Origin: Janibacter sp. HTCC2649
Lineage (GTDB): Bacteria; Actinomycetota; Actinomycetes; Actinomycetales; Dermatophilaceae
Assembly (NCBI RefSeq): GCF_000152705.1
Contig: NZ_CH672413.1
Coordinates: 2,980,139-3,044,138 of the forward strand
Length of the DNA: 64,000 bases
Direction of reading: 5' to 3'
The notes beneath the pieces were generated by a model, which saw only the letters and a list, made by a program, of their open reading frames with translations, ran no database searches and had not been told where the DNA came from. The position numbers and the translations under genes are program-made. This document shows positions 52,035 through 60,344 of this stretch, in pieces. Within the stretch, counting starts at the first letter, position 1. Every line of letters starts with the position of its first letter.

Positions 52035-52712
52035 ATGGCTTCCGCTGAGGTGTTGGTTGATGTGGTGCTCCCGTGTCTGGACGAGGCGGAGGCGTTGCCG
52101 CGGCTGTTCGCCCGCATGCCCGACTGGGCCCGCCCGATCCTCGCGGACAACGGTTCGACGGACGGCTCGATCGACCTCGCCCGGCAGCGGGGCATCGAGG
52201 TGGTGGAGGTGGCGCAGCGTGGGTATGGGTCCGCCTGCCATGCGGGGCTCCTGGCGGCGACTGCGCCCCTCGTGGCCTTCATGGATGCTGACGCCAGCCT
52301 CGACCCGCTGTCGCTCGAACTGCTGCTCGCCGAGCACCGCCGCCTGCTGCCCGAGCAGCGCTCCCACCTCGTCGTGGGAGCCCGGCAACCAGAGAGTCGT
52401 GAGGCATGGCCGTGGCGCCTCAGGGTCGCCAACCGCGTGCTCGCGCAGCGTGTGCGAAGCGCCACCGGAGTGGGGCTCGAGGACATCGGCCCGCTGCGGC
52501 TGGCGCCCACGAAACCCCTGCAGGACCTGCCCATCGAGGATCGCCGCTCGGGCTATCCGGTGGAGACCGTCGTGCGCGCCGCCGAGGCCGGGTGGACCAT
52601 CACCGGCGTGCCCGTCCCGTACCTCGCGCGCACGGGTCGGTCCAAGGTCACCGGCACCTGGCTGGGAGCGGCCCGAGCGGTGCAGGACATGAGCCGGGTG
52701 CTGGCCTCATGA
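52035..52712 (+). CDS. Glycosyltransferase family 2 protein
   Basis: The protein has 225 residues. VLVDVVLPCLDEAEALPRLF, DNGSTDGSIDLARQRGIEVV and MDADASLDPLSLELL (the DxD metal site) give the GT-A fold of DPM/polyprenol-phosphate type enzymes. RRSGYPVETVVRAAEAGWTI includes the usual C-terminal basic block. There is no membrane helix. The stop overlaps the next gene (ATGA), and the product probably feeds the same sugar product. It reads divergently from the two-component system. Confidence 0.9.
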   Translation: MASAEVLVDVVLPCLDEAEALPRLFARMPDWARPILADNGSTDGSIDLARQRGIEVVEVAQRGYGSACHAGLLAATAPLVAFMDADASLDPLSLELLLAEHRRLLPEQRSHLVVGARQPESREAWPWRLRVANRVLAQRVRSATGVGLEDIGPLRLAPTKPLQDLPIEDRRSGYPVETVVRAAEAGWTITGVPVPYLARTGRSKVTGTWLGAARAVQDMSRVLAS

Positions 52713-54013
52713 CCGCGACGACGGCCCTCGATCCCACGTGTCGCGACCTGCACACCGTGATCATCCTGGCCAAGTCCCCGCAGCCCGGTCGGGTCAAGAC
52801 CCGGCTCACTCCCGACTTCTCACCCAGTGAGGCCGCAGCACTCGCGGCGGCAGCGATCCGCGACACCCTCGCTGCAGCGCGGGCCACCGGCGCGCGGACG
52901 GTCCTGGCCTGGGACGGCCCGCCGACGCGCTGGCTGCCCGAGGACGTCCCCGTCCATCCCCAACGAGGCAACGGCCTCGACGAGCGCCTGGACCACGCCT
53001 TCCGGGACGCGCTCGCGGACCACGGCGATCGGCCCACTCTCCTCGTCGGCATGGACACCCCCCAGGTCGGATCCGAGGAGCTGCTCGCGGACTGGCACGG
53101 TGCCGACGCCGTGCTCGGGCTCTGTGAGGACGGCGGCTACTGGGCGATCGGGTTGCGTCGATACCAACCAGGACTGTTCGTCGGGGTCCCGATGTCCACG
53201 GCGCACACGGGTGCTGCACAGCTCGAACGCCTTCTCTCTGAGGGCCTTTCGGTGCACCTGCTGCCGATGCAGCGTGACGTGGATGAACCCGCCGACGCGG
53301 CAGCCGCAGCAGCGCGCGCTCCGGGGACCCGGTTTGCCAAGACCTTCAGGCGCCTCGTGGCCACCCCCTGTGACCCCACCCTGATGTTCGACATCGCGCT
53401 CACGCGAGGAGGGGTCCACCTCGAATGGGGGGTCCCGGTGGACGGGCGGCCCGCTCCCCGTCAGCTGCTCGATGTGGGGGCGTGGCTGACGATGTCGGGT
53501 GTCGATGAACTCATCGTCAGCCGCTGCTCCGGCCCCGTCATCGACATCGGCTGCGGTCCGGGCAGGTTCGTCGAGGCGTTGTCTGCCCGCGGCCTCCCCG
53601 CGCTGGGCATCGACGTGTCGGGTGCCTCCATCGTCCAGACCCGAGCCCGCGGCGGGAATGCCCTGCTGCGCGATGTCTTCAAGCCCATTCCCGGCGAAGG
53701 GCGTTGGCAGACGCTGCTCCTCGCCGACGGCAACGTCGGCATCGGTGGGGATCCCCTCCTCCTCCTGCACCGGTGCAGCCAGCTGCTCAGCCCCGAAGGT
53801 TGGGCCCTCGTGGAGGTGGACCCCGACGACGGCGTCGATCTGCGCACCGAGGTGACCCTGACCGGACCGTGGGGCCGACGGTCGCTCCCGATCCCGTGGG
53901 CCCGAGTGGGAGCCACGGCCCTTCTCCGGTATGCCGCCCAGGCCGGCCTGCTTGCCGTCGAGGACTGGCGCGTTGACGGGCGCGCATTCGTCACCCTCCG
54001 CCAGGCGGCCTGA
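52709..54013 (+). CDS. Fusion of DUF2064 glycosyltransferase-like domain and SAM methyltransferase
   Basis: The protein has 434 residues. Residues 1-205 are a DUF2064/TIGR04282-type GT-A-like domain (VIILAKSPQPGRVKTRL, LLVGMDTPQVGSEEL, ALRRYQ-like GLRRYQPGLFVGVP). After a 35-residue linker, residues about 255-434 form a class I methyltransferase with PVIDIGCGPGRFVEALSARG and LGIDVSGASIVQTRA. No stop separates the parts, and the reading frame is continuous. DUF2064 proteins sit in arsenosugar and other glycan clusters. A hairpin closes the gene. ATGA overlap with the GT2. Confidence 0.87.
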   Translation: MTATTALDPTCRDLHTVIILAKSPQPGRVKTRLTPDFSPSEAAALAAAAIRDTLAAARATGARTVLAWDGPPTRWLPEDVPVHPQRGNGLDERLDHAFRDALADHGDRPTLLVGMDTPQVGSEELLADWHGADAVLGLCEDGGYWAIGLRRYQPGLFVGVPMSTAHTGAAQLERLLSEGLSVHLLPMQRDVDEPADAAAAAARAPGTRFAKTFRRLVATPCDPTLMFDIALTRGGVHLEWGVPVDGRPAPRQLLDVGAWLTMSGVDELIVSRCSGPVIDIGCGPGRFVEALSARGLPALGIDVSGASIVQTRARGGNALLRDVFKPIPGEGRWQTLLLADGNVGIGGDPLLLLHRCSQLLSPEGWALVEVDPDDGVDLRTEVTLTGPWGRRSLPIPWARVGATALLRYAAQAGLLAVEDWRVDGRAFVTLRQAA

Positions 54014-54025
54014 AACCCGCCTCGT

Positions 54026-54061
54026 GTGCCTGGGCCCCCGCTGTGGCGGGGGCTCAGGCAC
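54026..54061. terminator. Strong hairpin between convergent genes
   Basis: GTGCCTGGGCCCCCGC (54026-54041) and GCGGGGGCTCAGGCAC (54046-54061) pair over 16 positions with one G-T wobble around a TGTG loop. An outer CCTCG/CGAGG pair extends the stem. It follows the methyltransferase-fusion stop and precedes the stop of the opposing small membrane protein. Confidence 0.8.
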
Positions 54062-54075
54062 GCAAGGCGAGGTGT

Positions 54076-54414
54076 TCAGGTGCGTAGTCCGCCGGTGGCG
54101 AGGAGGGGTACGGCGATGATCACGAGGGTGAGCACGGCCAAACCGAGGACTCTCACGACGGGACGTGCCCGCTCCGGAGCACGACGGGCAACCAGCCACC
54201 CGGTGACCACACCGAGGGGCGCCAGGACCCCGTCGTGGACGGCGATGCCGGCACCGATCCAGAGGCCGACCCGCAGCCACCCACTCGTGGGCACGTGGGC
54301 GAGGAACTGCCACACCCCCACGGCGAGGAAGACGAGCCCTGCCGCACCGAGCAGGAGGCGAGTCGGCCCGATCTCGCGGGCCCCGGCATACAGGGTCGTC
54401 CTGATGGTCTTCAT
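54076..54414 (-). CDS. Small membrane protein of the glyco/redox cluster
   Basis: The protein has 112 residues, with three hydrophobic stretches: LLLGAAGLVFLAVGVWQFLA, RVGLWIGAGIAVHDGVLAPL and LAVLTLVIIAVPLLA. No conserved motif is recognised. ATG 54414 overlaps the stop of the molybdopterin fusion gene (ATGA), so it is co-translated with it. It may be a membrane partner or assembly factor for that enzyme. Confidence 0.72.
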   Translation of the reverse strand: MKTIRTTLYAGAREIGPTRLLLGAAGLVFLAVGVWQFLAHVPTSGWLRVGLWIGAGIAVHDGVLAPLGVVTGWLVARRAPERARPVVRVLGLAVLTLVIIAVPLLATGGLRT

Positions 54415-55559
54415 GAACGCACCTCCAGGTCGGTGACCCATTTGGTCTGCAGGACGCCCGGACGGTTCGGCGCGATGAGACGCACCGGGAACCCGTGATC
54501 CCGGGTGAGCCGAGAACCGTTGAGCCGCAGGGCAAGCAGCGTGCTCGGGTGGTCTGCGTAGGCGCGGGGAAGCAGGCTCTCGCGATAGGTGCCGCTGGCC
54601 TCGGCCGAGCGGACCGCGACATCGCCGCCGACGCCGCCCACGAGGTCCAGCACGTCGCGCAACCGCACGCCCTGCCACGTGGCGTCCGCGCTCCAACCCT
54701 CGACGCAGGCGATCGGGAGGGACACGGTCCGCTGGGGCAGGGCGCGCAGCTCGGCGGCGGTGACGACGCGTTCGCCGGTGGTTCCCCTGACGGACAGCTG
54801 CCAACTGTCGTCGCCTGTCGCCGGATCGAGGTCCGGACTGATGCGTGCCTGGGCAGCCGTTCTGTTGACCGGGACACCCAGCGGGCTGTTGCGGGGCCGT
54901 CGGGACCGAAGCACCGAGACCTTGTCCAGAGCAGGGATGGTCGACCCGACCGTGAGGACCACCGCCCCGGTGGCCACGGCAAGCGCGCCGAGGATGAAGC
55001 CACGCCGGCCATTGCTCTTGGACCGGGCCACGCCGGCAGGGGTGAGTGCGTCGCGGATGGCTGGCAGCTTCACGGCGATGTGGACCGCCAGTGCCCCGAT
55101 GGCCACCCACGCGAACGCCCAGTGGACCTTGGTGAAACCGAAGCCGAAGACGTACCAACCGGCGACGTTGGCGATGCCCGTCGAGACCATCATCAGCGAC
55201 GATCCGACGAGGACGGCGATGGACGCGCGCTCGAGCATCTGCACCGGTGAACCGACGACAGGGCGCGTGAACAAACGCGGGTACGCGGCATACAGCTTGG
55301 CCAGAAGGAGGGGGACGGACGCAGTGCCCGACGCCACGTGCAGGCCCTGGGTGACGCGATAACCCCACGCCGGACCGGTGGGGATCGGCAGCCACGAGAT
55401 GGGGTACTGGTGGAGGTGGCTGAGGATTCCGGTGAGGAAGCAGATGGTGAACGCGACGCCGAGGAGGGCACCCATGCGGGCCACCACGGTGCGGTCATGC
55501 ACCGGCGACGTGAAGTCCTCGGGTGTCGGCGGCGCCGGTGGAGCGGGCAGTTTGCGCAT
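54411..55559 (-). CDS. Cytochrome-b-like membrane domain fused to a sulfite-oxidase-type molybdopterin domain
   Basis: The protein has 382 residues. Residues about 30-165 form four membrane helices with His in the SHLHQY, GLHVAS, KVHWAF and AVHIAV positions, consistent with b-haem ligands. A fifth helix (GFILGALAVATGAVVLTVGS) leads to the SUOX-type domain, with WQLSVRGTTGERVVTAAELR, Mo-ligand Cys near 284 in LPIACVEGWSADATW, and RLIAPNRPGVLQTKW. MsrP/MsrQ split the same functions over two proteins. The domain would face the outside. It is divergent from the GT87-like gene. Confidence 0.85.
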   Translation of the reverse strand: MRKLPAPPAPPTPEDFTSPVHDRTVVARMGALLGVAFTICFLTGILSHLHQYPISWLPIPTGPAWGYRVTQGLHVASGTASVPLLLAKLYAAYPRLFTRPVVGSPVQMLERASIAVLVGSSLMMVSTGIANVAGWYVFGFGFTKVHWAFAWVAIGALAVHIAVKLPAIRDALTPAGVARSKSNGRRGFILGALAVATGAVVLTVGSTIPALDKVSVLRSRRPRNSPLGVPVNRTAAQARISPDLDPATGDDSWQLSVRGTTGERVVTAAELRALPQRTVSLPIACVEGWSADATWQGVRLRDVLDLVGGVGGDVAVRSAEASGTYRESLLPRAYADHPSTLLALRLNGSRLTRDHGFPVRLIAPNRPGVLQTKWVTDLEVRS

Positions 55560-55681
55560 GCTTCGACCGTAGGGACGCGGCGCCCCAATGAACCCGTCGC
55601 AGCGCTTACGGGGCGATGACGGATGGCCGGTCCGAGCCCTTGTGGACCCCGTCGGGGCCTGGCGTCGGACACAGTGGGCAC

Positions 55682-57121
55682 ATGCGCAGAATCCTCATCG
55701 GCACGGCGATCATGGCCGCCTGCTCCGCGGGCTTTGCGCTGTCCGGCGACCTCGACACCAACCGGGTGCGGCTGGCCGTGGTGATGGTCGTCTGGTGGGT
55801 GATCGCCGTCGCCACGATCCGTTGGGTGGTGGGCCGGCGCGGGACAGACAGCGCGGCGTCACTGGCTGACGGCTCGGTGCGGCGCACGGCCTTGTTGGTC
55901 TTCGTCGTGGCGCTCGTCGTGCAGCTCCCGGGGCTGTTGACGTCCCCGCGGTCGAGCTCCGACGCCTACCGGTATGTCTGGGACGGGCGGGTCCAGCTGA
56001 GCGGCACCTCGCCCTATCGCTACGCGCCACTCGATGACCGGCTCGCCGACCTGCGCGACCCGGTCCTCTTTCCCGGACTCGGGTCGGGCGATCGCTCGGG
56101 CTACGTGACTCAACCCCTCCCGACCGATCGCTCCGGAGTGCGGGACCGAGCCACGAACGACCCGCGCACCGTCATCAACCGCCCGCAGGTTCCGACGATC
56201 TATCCACCCGTGGCGCAGGCGTGGTTCACCGCGGTGGCCGCCGTGACACCGTGGTCCTGGGGCACCCGTGGCCTGCAGGCTGGGTCGGCGATGCTCGCGG
56301 CCGGTGTGGCGGCTGCCCTCGCGGCGCTGCTTCGACGGCGCGGGAGCGATCCCGGTCGGGCTCTCTGGTGGGCATGGTGCCCGGCCGTGGTGGCCGAAGC
56401 GGGCAACGGGGCACACGTCGACGTCCTCGCTGCGGCGTTCGTCGTGGTGGCACTGGCGGTCGTGTCACCGGCCGTGGGAGGTGCTCGTCGGGGGCGTGGC
56501 GCGGCCGTCCTGGCCGGGGTTATGACCGGTCTGGCAACGCTCGTGAAGCTCTATCCGGCAGTGGTGCTGAGTTCGCTCTTCTCATTGCGCCACAACGCCG
56601 CTCGCGCCCTGGCCGCGGTGGCGGCAGCGGTTCTCACCGTGCTGTTGGCCTATCTGCCGCACTGGCTCGCCGCGGGTGACCTTGTCCTCGGCTATCTCCC
56701 GGCCTACGTCGTCGAGGAGTCCGGGGCGAACCGGTCGGGCATCGTCCAGCTCCTCGTCCCGGACGCCGCTGTGACTCCGGTGACCATCCTGCTGCTCGCG
56801 GTCGTGGCCGGCGCCGTCGCCTGGAGCCGGGTGCGCGATCCGGCGTTGGGGGCCACGCTCATCCTCGGCTCGCTGCTCCTCCTCACGACACCGAGCTATC
56901 CGTGGTACGCCCTGCCGATGCTCGCCTGCGCGGTGCTCGCCGGCCGGCTCGAGTGGCTCGCCGTGGCCCTCGCGGCCGTGCTCGCCTACGCGTCGGCGTC
57001 GGTGCCACCCGTGCCGACGATGGCGTATGCCGTGTCGGCCGCGTTCGTGCTGGCGGCCGGTTGGCGTCGTGCTCCCTTCACCGCAGGGTTGGTGACGCGG
57101 TTCAGCCGGCGCTTCGGGTGA
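55682..57121 (+). CDS. GT87-like polyprenol-dependent mannosyltransferase
   Basis: The protein has 479 residues and at least 10 membrane helices. SSDAYRYVWDGRVQLSGTSP, then PYRYAPLDDRL, is the conserved acidic loop of GT87 (DUF2029/PimE-like) GT-C enzymes. IYPPVAQAWFTAVAAVTPWS and TPSYPWYALPMLACAVLAG are further markers. These enzymes transfer mannose from polyprenyl phosphate on the outside of the membrane. ATG 55682 begins the signal-anchor helix; ATG 55616 is possible. It overlaps the ABC-F gene by 20 bases. Confidence 0.85.
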   Translation: MRRILIGTAIMAACSAGFALSGDLDTNRVRLAVVMVVWWVIAVATIRWVVGRRGTDSAASLADGSVRRTALLVFVVALVVQLPGLLTSPRSSSDAYRYVWDGRVQLSGTSPYRYAPLDDRLADLRDPVLFPGLGSGDRSGYVTQPLPTDRSGVRDRATNDPRTVINRPQVPTIYPPVAQAWFTAVAAVTPWSWGTRGLQAGSAMLAAGVAAALAALLRRRGSDPGRALWWAWCPAVVAEAGNGAHVDVLAAAFVVVALAVVSPAVGGARRGRGAAVLAGVMTGLATLVKLYPAVVLSSLFSLRHNAARALAAVAAAVLTVLLAYLPHWLAAGDLVLGYLPAYVVEESGANRSGIVQLLVPDAAVTPVTILLLAVVAGAVAWSRVRDPALGATLILGSLLLLTTPSYPWYALPMLACAVLAGRLEWLAVALAAVLAYASASVPPVPTMAYAVSAAFVLAAGWRRAPFTAGLVTRFSRRFG

Positions 57122-58751
57122 CCTGTCCGGCGTCGACGTGCCAGCGCTGGTCGAGGTGGACGTTCTCGAGGAGTCGGCGGTCGTGTGAGACGAGCAGCAG
57201 AGCGCCCTCATAGGTGTCGAGGGCCTCTTCGAGCTGCTCGATGGCTGGCAGGTCGAGGTGGTTGGTCGGCTCGTCGAGGACGAGGAGGTTGACGCCGCGA
57301 GCCTGGAGCAGCGCCATGGCAGCGCGCGTGCGCTCACCCGGAGACAGCCGTGAGATCAGGCTCGTCACCTGGTCGGCGCGCAACCCGAACTTGGCGAGCA
57401 GGGTGCGGCGCTCGGCCGGTTCGAGGTCGGGCACGGCCTCGCCGAACGCGTCGGCGAGCGACAGGTCCTCGCGCAGACCGCTGCGGGCCTGGTCGATCTC
57501 ACCGATGGCGACGCTGGCACCGAGGCTGGAGCTGCCGCTGTCAGGTGCGAGTCGGCCGAGGAGGACGTTGAGGAGGGTGGTCTTGCCGGCACCGTTGGGT
57601 CCAGTGATGCCGATGCGGGTGCGGGCGTCGACCTGGAGTGAGACCGGGCCGAGGGTGAAGTCGCCGCGGCTGAGGGTCGCCTCATTGAGGGTGGCCACGA
57701 CCGAGCTCGACCGGGGTGCCTCGCCGATCGTGAACTGCAGGACCCATTCCTTGCGTGGCTCCTCGACCTCTTCGAGTCGCGAGATGCGTGACTCCATCTG
57801 GCGCACCTTGCGGGCCTGCTTCTCGGAGGAGTCGATGCTCGCGGCCCGACGGATCTTGTCGTTGTCGGGGCTCTTCTTCATCGCGTTGCGGACGCCCTTG
57901 CTGCTCCACTCGCGCTGGGTGCGCGCTCGCGACTCGAGGTCGGCCTTCGTCCCGGCGAACTCCTCATACGCCTCGCGCACGTGCCGTCGGGCGATCTCGC
58001 GCTCCTCGAGGAAGGAGTCGTAGCCGCCGTCGTGGACCGAGACCTGGTTCTGGGCGAGGTCGAGCTCGACGATGCGGGTGACACAGCGGGCCAGGAACTC
58101 GCGGTCGTGCGAGACGAGGACGACTCCTCCGCGCAGCCCGGTGACGAAGGCCTCCAGGCGAGCCAACCCGGCGAGGTCGAGGTCGTTGGTCGGCTCGTCG
58201 AGCAGGACGATGTCGAACCGGCTGAGGAGCAAGGCAGCCAACGCGGCTCGCGCGGCCTGGCCACCCGAGAGCGAGGTCATCAGGGCGTCGCGGGCGACGT
58301 CGAGCCCCAGCTCGGCGAGCATCGCGGGGATGCGGTCCTCGAGATCAGCGGCACCGGAGGCCAACCACCGATCGAGAGACACGGCATACGCGTCGTCTGC
58401 GTTTTGGTCGTCGCTGCCGAGGGCGGCCGCGGCCGCCTCCATCGCCTCGGTCGCGGCCGTGGCTCCGGTGCGGCGGGCGATGTAGTCGGTGACCGTCTCG
58501 TCCGGAAGGCGCTCGTGCTCCTGTGGCAACCAGCCCACGAACGCGTCGGACGGGGCGGTCGTGACGGTGCCGTCGAGGGGCGCGGACTCGCCGGCGAGCA
58601 GTCGCAGCAGCGTCGTTTTGCCCGCACCGTTGGCACCGACGACCCCGACGACGTCGCCGGGCGCGACCGTCAGGTCGAGGTGCTCGAAGAGGGTGCGGTG
58701 GGCGTGCCCTCCGGACAGGTCCTTCGCCACGAGGGTTGCACTCACGAGCAC
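57102..58751 (-). CDS. ABC-F family ATPase
   Basis: The protein has 549 residues with two ABC domains and no membrane helices. Walker A motifs are GANGAGKTT and GPNGAGKTT, signatures LSGGQAARAALA and LSPGERTRAAMA, and Walker B LLDEPTNDLDLAG and LDEPTNHLDLPA. The linker holds a charged arm (SKGVRNAMKKSPDNDKIRRA). ABC-F proteins act on ribosomes, as translation factors or antibiotic-resistance proteins. The GTG at 58751 or 58745 starts it. It is on the opposite strand to its neighbour, probably single. Confidence 0.92.
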   Translation of the reverse strand: MLVSATLVAKDLSGGHAHRTLFEHLDLTVAPGDVVGVVGANGAGKTTLLRLLAGESAPLDGTVTTAPSDAFVGWLPQEHERLPDETVTDYIARRTGATAATEAMEAAAAALGSDDQNADDAYAVSLDRWLASGAADLEDRIPAMLAELGLDVARDALMTSLSGGQAARAALAALLLSRFDIVLLDEPTNDLDLAGLARLEAFVTGLRGGVVLVSHDREFLARCVTRIVELDLAQNQVSVHDGGYDSFLEEREIARRHVREAYEEFAGTKADLESRARTQREWSSKGVRNAMKKSPDNDKIRRAASIDSSEKQARKVRQMESRISRLEEVEEPRKEWVLQFTIGEAPRSSSVVATLNEATLSRGDFTLGPVSLQVDARTRIGITGPNGAGKTTLLNVLLGRLAPDSGSSSLGASVAIGEIDQARSGLREDLSLADAFGEAVPDLEPAERRTLLAKFGLRADQVTSLISRLSPGERTRAAMALLQARGVNLLVLDEPTNHLDLPAIEQLEEALDTYEGALLLVSHDRRLLENVHLDQRWHVDAGQVTRSAG

Positions 58752-58754
58752 AGA

Positions 58755-60182
58755 CTAGGCGGAGGGGCCGTGGAGCTGGTTTCGCAGGTTGGCGTACCTG
58801 CCGCGGAGGTCGGAAGTGCGTTCACTGGACTGGGCGTCCGGCTCGAGGACGGCGTCGGTGCTGACCTCCCAGTCGGGCAGGTCGGTGCGCAGGAGAGTGG
58901 CCGCGGCCTGGCGGGCAGCACCGAGAGCGACGTACTCACCGGACACGGGCACGCGGACCTCGGCGCCGAAGAGGTCGGCAGCGATGGAACGCACCGCCTT
59001 GGACGCGGACGCTCCGCCGATGAGGAGGACCCGTTCGACCCGAACTCCCTGTCCCCGCAACGAGTCCAGGGCCTCCGCGAGGTTCGTCAGCATGCCTTCG
59101 ACGACGGCGCGGGCAAGGTTCTCGGGGGTGGCGTTGCTCCGGGTCAGGCCGGACAAGGTGCCGGTGGCCGTCGGCAGGTTGGGCGTGCGCTCGCCGTCGA
59201 GGTACGGCAGGAGGGTGAGTCCGCCTGCGCCGGGTTCGGCGGCCAGGGCCAGGCGGTCGAGGTCGGCCAGCTCGACTCCGAGCATGGATGCGCCGGCCGT
59301 CATGACCCGGGCCGCATTGAGAGTGGCGAGCAGGGGGAGGAAGCCGCCGGTCGCGTCGGCGAAGGACGCCACCGCTCCGCTCGGGTCGGCGATGGCCGCG
59401 TCGTGTCGAGCGAAGGCGGTGCCGCTCGTGCCGAGAGAGATGACGGCGTCGCCGGGGCGCAGCCCGAGTCCGAGGGCGGCGCCCATGTTGTCACCAGTTC
59501 CGGGTGCCACGACCAGTCCGGACTCGGTGCGCCCGGCCACCTCGGTCGGCCCCAGGACGCGCGGCAGCTCGATCTGCCGGCCGATGGCGAGGTCGACCAC
59601 CTCCGGCAGGTAGTCGCCAGAACCCGCCGACCAGTAGCCGGTCCCCGAGGCGTCGCCGCGGTCCGTCGTCCACGACTCGAATCCGCTGCCCTGCTTGAGG
59701 ATCTGGCCGGTCAGCCAGTCGTGGGGGAGGACGCAGGTGCGTGTGCGGTCCAACGACGCAGGCTCTGAGCGGAGCAGCCACCGCAGCTTCGTCACGGTGA
59801 ACGACGCGACCGGGACGATGCCGACCTCGCGCGCCCAACGCTCCGCGCCGCCGAACTCCTCGATGAGGTCGGTCGCGTCCTGCGCGGACCGGGTGTCGTT
59901 CCACAGCAGGGCCGGACGGACGATCTCGTCGGACTCATCCAGGGTGACCATGCCGTGCTGCTGCCCGCCCACGGCGATCGCGGAGACGCCGTCGAGCAGG
60001 CCGTCAGCGGTGGCCGACTCGTAGGCCTTCCACCACTCACTCGGGTGGATCTCGGTCCCGTCGGGGTGTGACGCGCGGCCCTGTCGGACGACCTCACCTG
60101 TCTCGGCGTCACAGACGAGCACTTTGCACGACTGGGTGGACGAGTCGACTCCGGCGACAAGGTGGTTCTGCGTCTGGGCCAT
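58755..60182 (-). CDS. xylB: Xylulokinase
   Basis: The protein has 475 residues of the FGGY kinase family. LVAGVDSSTQSCKVLVCDAE is the N-terminal phosphate loop, and GQQHGMVTLDESDEIVRPAL with LLWNDTRSAQDA identifies xylulokinase. Gly-rich ISLGTSGTAFARHDAA and RVLLIGGASASKAVRSIAAD are later blocks. It phosphorylates D-xylulose to xylulose 5-phosphate for the pentose-phosphate pathway. No xylose isomerase is next to it; instead two polyol-type dehydrogenases lie nearby, suggesting that xylulose comes from a polyol. Confidence 0.93.
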   Translation of the reverse strand: MAQTQNHLVAGVDSSTQSCKVLVCDAETGEVVRQGRASHPDGTEIHPSEWWKAYESATADGLLDGVSAIAVGGQQHGMVTLDESDEIVRPALLWNDTRSAQDATDLIEEFGGAERWAREVGIVPVASFTVTKLRWLLRSEPASLDRTRTCVLPHDWLTGQILKQGSGFESWTTDRGDASGTGYWSAGSGDYLPEVVDLAIGRQIELPRVLGPTEVAGRTESGLVVAPGTGDNMGAALGLGLRPGDAVISLGTSGTAFARHDAAIADPSGAVASFADATGGFLPLLATLNAARVMTAGASMLGVELADLDRLALAAEPGAGGLTLLPYLDGERTPNLPTATGTLSGLTRSNATPENLARAVVEGMLTNLAEALDSLRGQGVRVERVLLIGGASASKAVRSIAADLFGAEVRVPVSGEYVALGAARQAAATLLRTDLPDWEVSTDAVLEPDAQSSERTSDLRGRYANLRNQLHGPSA

Positions 60183-60344
60183 ACCTGCATCCTTGCCGAA
60201 CGGCCGGTGCGTTGCACGTGGCCGCTTCGACGGGGAGTGCTCCCCACAGACGGGGCGACGGATCCGTGCTTGGATTCGGGAAGAGTGGACTGGTCACTGC
60301 GCTGTGGCCGTCGTCGAAGGACGTTGTGAGGGAGGGGAGTGCGG

